From NCBI GenBank assembly GCA_014529385.2, contig CM043959.1:46951928-47015927 (forward strand): a DNA stretch of 64,000 nucleotides. Direction: 5' to 3'. Positions within the stretch are counted from its first letter, which is position 1, and every line of letters begins with the position of its first letter. Both the position numbers and the translations under genes were made by a program. The stretch comes from Adiantum capillus-veneris (Eukaryota > Streptophyta > Polypodiopsida > Polypodiales > Pteridaceae). Of the stretch, positions 59,004 through 64,000 are shown piece by piece. The notes beneath the pieces are model-generated. The model worked only from the letters and a program-made list of their open reading frames with translations, did not search any database and was not told the origin of the DNA.

Positions 59004-59048
59004 ACTGATCTCCAAACCAAACGTGTGACTGCTTTCCATTCTGGCTTC

Positions 59049-62000
59049 TTATCCTTGAATGCCGATTGAAGATGAGCAAAAGCTCAACTTCTCCTTGTTG
59101 ACCACCTTTGTAAACATGTCTGCAGGATTTTCACTTGTATGCACCTTTCCTAGCTTTAGTTGTCCCTCTTCCAAAAGAGTGCGTATGAAGTGATATCTCA
59201 CCTCAATGTGCTTTGTCCTTGAATGAAAGGCTGAGTTCTTCGCAAGATAGATAGCGCTTTGGCTATCACTGTACAAGACACAATTGTCTTGTTTGAATCC
59301 AAGCTCTTCTAAGAATCTGTGAAGCCACAGAATTTCTTTGCTTGCCTCCGTCATTGCTACATACTCTGCTTCCGTGGTAGAAAGTGAAACCACTTTCTGC
59401 AGCTTTGAAGCCCAGCTTACTGCTATGCCTCCAACCGTGAACACATAGCCAGTAGTGCTCCTTCGAGTATCTTTGTCACCTGCCATATTTGCATCAGCAT
59501 ACCCTTCTAGAAAAATATTAGTTCCTCCAAAATACAAAGCATTTGTCATTGTCCCTTTTAGATACCTAAGTATCCACTTCACAGCTTGCCAATGCTCTTT
59601 ACCTGGGTTGTCCATGAACCTACTCACAACTCCCACTACATGTGCAATGTCTGGCCTTGTCCAGACCATAGCATACATTAGAGAACCTACCGCTGCAGCA
59701 TATGGAACTTTAGACATATAGGCTATCTCCTCTTGTGTCTTTGGACACGTATCCTTTGTTAGTTTAAAATGACCAGCCAAAGGTGTAGAAACTGGTTTTG
59801 CATTTTGCATTGCAAACCTTTCTAGTACCTTCTTGATGTAATCTTCTTGAGATAGCTTTATTGTCTTCTTCGTCCTGTCCCTTGATATTTTCATACCAAG
59901 TATCCTCTTTGCAGCACCTAAATCTTTCATTGAAAAAGATTTGGACAGCTCCTCTTTTAGGTCTTTGATGTCCTGCATGTTAGCACTTGCAATCAACATG
60001 TCATCAACATACAACATTAGGATGATGAATTTCCCATCTCCCAAATTCTTCGTGTAGACGCAATGATCCGAGTTGCATCTTGTGAATCCATGATCCAACA
60101 TCCATCGATCAAACTTCAAGTACCATTGTCTTGATGCTTGCTTTAAACCATACAAGCTCTTCTTTAATCTACAAACCATTTTCTCCTTACCTTTTACTTC
60201 ATACCCCTTTGGTTGAAGCATGTAGATTTCCTCCTCTAAGTCACCGTGAGGGAATGCCATATTTACATCCATTTGCTCGAGATTTAGATCATGAGCAGCC
60301 ACAAGGCTTAAGACAAGCCTAATTGAGTTCATTTTTACAACAGGAGAAAATATTTCATTGAAGTCAATACCTTTCTTTTGAGAAAAACCTTTCACCACAA
60401 CCCTAGATTTGTACCTTTTCTTCCCACCTTCTTCTTCCTTTAGCTTGTACACCCATTTGTTTTGAAGTGCCCGCTTACCTTTAGGCAACTCAACCAACTC
60501 CCATGTTTGGTTGCAATGTAGTGAGTCCATCTCCACTTGCATGCTCTTCGTCCATTCTTCTTTGGATTCATGTTGCATAGCTTCTTCATATGATTCCGGC
60601 TCTCCAGAATCTGAGATCAAGAGATGGTTGAAGGAAGGAACAAACCTTTCTGGAGGTCTACTTGCTCTTGTAGATCTTCGGGGAATAGGTTGAGGCTCCT
60701 CATTTGGTTGACATTGTTGCACATTGTCACCGTTTGCAGTCCTTGAGTCTTCACCGTCCTCAAGCTCCATATACTCATCACCTGTTTCTTTTGTTTGTTT
60801 TCTTTCCAAGTAATCTTTGTACATATTTTGTTCATTAAAAATTACATCCCTACTCCTTAAGATTTTACCATCTTCAGGATTCCATAGGCGATACCCAAAG
60901 TCTCCTTCTCCATAGCCAATGAAGAAACACTTTTTGGACTTTGCATCTAACTTTGATCTTAGGCTTCTATCTATGTGCATGAAAGCTTCACACCCAAACA
61001 CTTTGAGAAATGCATAATTCACCGGTTTACCTGTCCATGCCTCTTCTGGAACTCCCCCATCCAATGCCGTTGAGGGTGACCGATTGATTAAGTACACAGA
61101 CGTACTTACAACTTCCGCCCAAAGCTCAAGCGGTAGGCCTGCATGTAGCCGCATGCTTCGTGCTCATTCCATGATTGTCCTGTTCATCCTTTCCGAAATC
61201 CCATTTTGTTGAGGTGTCCTTGGGGTTGTCCTTTGCCTCCGAATGCCATTGCTAGCACAAAAGCTTTCAAAAGCTTGGCTGCAATATTCGCCTCCAGTGT
61301 CGGATCTGAGGCATTTAACCTTGGTACCTGTTTCATTCTCCACAAAGGCTTTCCACCTTTGAAATATGGAAAATACATCGGACTTATTCTTCATGCCATA
61401 AACCCATGTTTTTCTAGTCGCATCGTCTATGAATGTTACATAGTACAATGAGCCACCAAGTGATGGTGTACTTGCAGGACCCCAAACATCAGAATGAACC
61501 AACTCAAGTTTTTTATTTTTTCTTTCATTTCCTGATTTTTGAAATTTTACCCTCTTTTGTTTACCATAAACACAATCTTCACAGAACTCTAAGTCCACTT
61601 CTTTCAAACCTGGTAGAAGCTTCTTTGTTTGAAGGATTTGCATTCCTTTGGCACTCATATGCCCAAGTCGGTAGTGCCACACCGCACTGTCAACTTCTGT
61701 AGTTGCTGCACAAGCTGAAGGTTGCGTGCTAATAGTACACAAGTAAAGTGTACCAACTTTTTCACCCTTGGCAACCACCAAAGATCCCTTTGAGATCTTC
61801 CACCGTTTGTTTCCGAATGCAATGTTGTGACCTTCATCGTCCAATTGTCCTGTAGAGATCAAATTTTTGCAAAGAGAAGGAACATGCCTAACATCTTTAA
61901 GCTTCCATTCATTTCCGTTAGCAGTTTTGACAGAAACTGTACCTTTGCCGACAATCTCACAAGCTTCATCATCTCCCAAGTATACATACCCAAAATTACC

Positions 62001-62936
62001 TTTGGTGTAGTCTTGGAAATGTTGCTTGTGTGGTGTCGCATGGAATGAAGCCCCGGAATCTACTATCCAGGAATTAGACACATTGTCTAATGAGAGAATT
62101 AGAGCATCTTGCTCTACTTTACCTGCCACATTGGCCTCCGATGTTGGCTTGTTGTCTTGAGACTCTGTCTCCTTCTTCTTCTTGGACCAGCAATCCTTCT
62201 TGACGTGGCCCTTCTTGCCGCAGTTCCAACATTCAAGAACTGACTTTGTGCGTGACTTGCTCCGCCTTGAGCGATCACGACCCTTTTGGTTTTTGAACCT
62301 CTCCTTAAGCCTTCCTCTTGTTTCCACTGATAGTGCAGCACTTGATGATTCTCTTGTGCTTCTCCTTCGCATTTCCTCGCTTAGGAGAACACCCACATCA
62401 TCAAACTTAAGAGTATTTGTGCCAGAGATAGAATTACTTACAGCCATCACAAGGCTGTCCCAACTATCCGGTAGAGATGATAGTATAAGGAGAGCTCGCA
62501 CTTCGTCATCGAAATTGATTTTCACTGATCGAAGTTGACTTATGTTTGTGTTAAAGTCATTTAGGTGTTCTGCAACTGAACCATTCTCTGCCATCTTTAG
62601 ATTGAACAAGCGCTTCATAAGAAATACCTTATTGGATGCCGATGGTTTCTCGTAGAAGTCGTCAAGTGACTTCATCAAGTCCTCCGTGGTCTTCATCTCC
62701 AAAACATTGAAGGCCACCGTTGACGCCAAGCTTAACCGGATTGTTCCCAGTGCCTTTCGATCAAGGACAATCCATGCTTCATCTGCCATTGTTGCGGGCT
62801 TCTTCGCAAGACCACCTAGTGGCAAATAGAGGTCCTTCTGGTAGAGATAGTTTTCAATCTGCATCTTCCAATGTTGGTAGTTTTTGTTGTTGAACTTCTC
62901 AATCTTGAGCTTCCCTTCCTCCGCCATAACTCCCAC
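59049..62936 (-). pseudogene. copia gag-pol polyprotein, one in-frame stop
   Basis: The polyprotein supplies capsid, protease, integrase, RT and RNase H. From MGVMAEEGKLKIEKF (62936): gag core (residues ~15-200), knuckle CWNCGKKGHVKKDC (~235-248, canonical CX2CX4HX4C), protease IVDSGASFH (~289-297), GAG-pre-integrase HYRLGHMSAKGM, and integrase D in LVHSDVWGP (~478), D in LRSDTGGEY (~542) and E in ISERMNRT (~580). A TGA at 61164-61166 then stands where Arg is expected (E-R-ARSM). The frame resumes without shift. RT has AFPHGDL and catalytic LMLYVDDMLIAS (60025-59985), and RNase H has GYADANMAGD and STTEAEYVAM, ending at 59049. About 1290 codons, a normal length for Tnt1-type elements. Apart from the TGA all key residues are present. 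Confidence 0.95.
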
Positions 62937-62982
62937 TCAATTCAAGGAATCCTTTCCTTGAGATAATTTAGCTACGAGCAAA

Positions 62983-63000
62983 CCTTGCTCTGATACTAGT
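62983..63000 (-). promoter_or_regulatory. Primer-binding site, initiator-Met tRNA type
   Basis: The minus strand reads ACTAGTATCAGAGCAAGG directly after the 5' LTR end (…CTAACA). Plant copia elements typically have TGGTATCAGAGC here; this copy has one change (TAGTATCAGAGC). Confidence 0.85.
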
Positions 63001-63756
63001 TGTTAGGAAATAAGACGTAGCTAAATAGATAATTGAGTAGATTACTTAATGGAGAGAGACAGATTTATATACACGAGATTATAGAGTAGAGAGAGAGTAC
63101 ACACGATATACGTGGTTCACCCAATGTGGGCTACGTCCACGGGAAAGCAGCCACTCAATGGCTTTAGTACTTCAAAACAAGAAGTAGTTTACAAAGGGAT
63201 TATACTCTTAATGGAGCTCCCGCCTTGCTTCACTCTCACCACCTCACATTCACCTTGTTGCATCAACTTCACACTATGAAATGTGTGTAGAAATGGCCTC
63301 CTTTTATAGGCCAAAAGGGTTGCCCTCTCTTATGAGAGACAGCCATGTGTGGCCGCCCTTGTGCGCATAAGTCCAAATCGGACCCTCCAATCCGCCCATG
63401 TGTAGCCGCCCTTGAGAGGACAAGTCCGCTTTTGAATTCGGCCACCGGCCACCGGCCATTGACTTCCGACCACCGGCCATCGGCCATTGACTACCGGCCA
63501 CCGGCCAACCGACCGGTTGTTTTCCGACCACTTTTCGGCCGCCGTCCGACCATAATATTCCGGCAAAAAAGAAAGTCTCGGGGGCCTCCGCCCCCGAGGC
63601 CTTTAATGTTGCCCCTGATTCTTGTCCGTGAAAATTTTGGTTTTCGGTGAGTGATTTTCCTTCACGCACGATGGCTTCTCCTCATAATGGGGGCCTTACA
63701 AATGAGCGCTTTTACCACAGAAAATTACAAGGGTAAATCAGGCTCCATACTTAACA
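63001..63756 (-). repeat. 5' LTR of the copia element
   Basis: 756 bp, partner of 58203-58988, and the transcription-driving LTR for the minus strand. It lacks one minisatellite unit and about 13 bp around the AATATTCCGGCTACTT stretch present in the 3' LTR. Confidence 0.95.
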
Positions 63757-64000
63757 TGTTCCCCATTACGTTTTAAGGATAGTGAACCATCTATACCATA
63801 AATATGACTTCCCATGGAAGATTTTTACCACTTTTGAACTTCTGGCAAGGTGAAACAAGGAGGTTCTTAGCTGTTGCTCAACATGAATAAGGTAGGGAAA
63901 AAATCACGACTTTTTCCTAACTAGCACAAATATACAATTTTTCAGTTATGTGACTATTTTTCACATGAACATATACTCCCTTGAGACACACTTGATGTCT

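Larger units (their letters stand above)
58203..63756 (-). mobile_element. Full-length Ty1/copia LTR retrotransposon (Tnt1/Tork-like)
   Basis: A 5554-bp minus-strand element with LTRs of 786 and 756 bp (TGTTA…TAACA), an initiator-Met type primer site, a purine tract, one polyprotein frame, and a perfect 5-bp target duplication TGTTC (58198-58202 and 63757-63761). Protein motifs follow the Tnt1 pattern in gag, protease, integrase, RT and RNase H. LTRs differ at about ten positions plus two small indels, so it is among the youngest insertions here. The single break in the polyprotein is one TGA. Confidence 0.95.

Overview
This window is plant nuclear DNA made almost entirely of transposable elements. 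No host gene, rRNA, tRNA or CRISPR array could be recognised. The plant assignment rests on a Tnt1/Tork-like Ty1/copia element with an initiator-Met type primer site, a Tat-lineage Ty3/gypsy element with a second RNase H, an Athila-like gag with a tRNA-Asp type primer site, and abundant CT/TG microsatellites. Two Penelope-like (PLE) reverse transcriptases with no visible GIY-YIG endonuclease, plus the high repeat load, would fit a large-genome non-flowering plant such as a fern, lycophyte or conifer, but the sequence alone does not settle this.

Layout. 1-6.4 kb: a minus-strand PLE with a 5'-truncated tandem copy at its 3' end and 47-bp minisatellites, then a second, different PLE on the plus strand, split by a 337-bp MITE-like element. 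6.4-8.25 kb and 52.2-54.4 kb: two copies of one LTR-like repeat. 10.7-14.2 kb: a tandem duplication, a 909-bp element with self-palindromic ends, a GC-rich island and a perfect 47-bp hairpin. 14.3-19.9 kb: gag relic, a leader with five ~285-bp palindrome repeats, primer site and LTR edge of an Athila-like element on the minus strand, with no pol seen. 24.97-35.09 kb: a full-length Tat-lineage element on the minus strand with two ~2-kb LTRs, primer site, purine tract and a 4-bp target duplication. 36-37 kb: AT-rich repeat. 37.2-38.7 kb: more palindromic elements. 41-48.3 kb: a decayed plus-strand Ty3/gypsy element with an extra region after integrase that resembles a second aspartic protease. 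50.8-51.4 kb: an integrase relic. 58.2-63.76 kb: a full-length copia element on the minus strand with LTRs and a perfect 5-bp target duplication.

How the parts relate. The autonomous-type elements carry the usual gag, protease, reverse transcriptase, RNase H and integrase modules, but each is broken. Several breaks are single in-frame stops that look like C-to-T changes (CGA to TGA, CAG to TAG), as expected of cytosine-methylated, silenced plant repeats. The Tat and copia insertions keep target duplications and similar LTRs, so they are the youngest layers. The PLEs and the plus-strand gypsy element are older. The most unusual signals are the post-integrase retropepsin-like region (47141-47446), the palindrome array in the Athila-like leader (18161-19310), and the endonuclease-lacking PLE pair.
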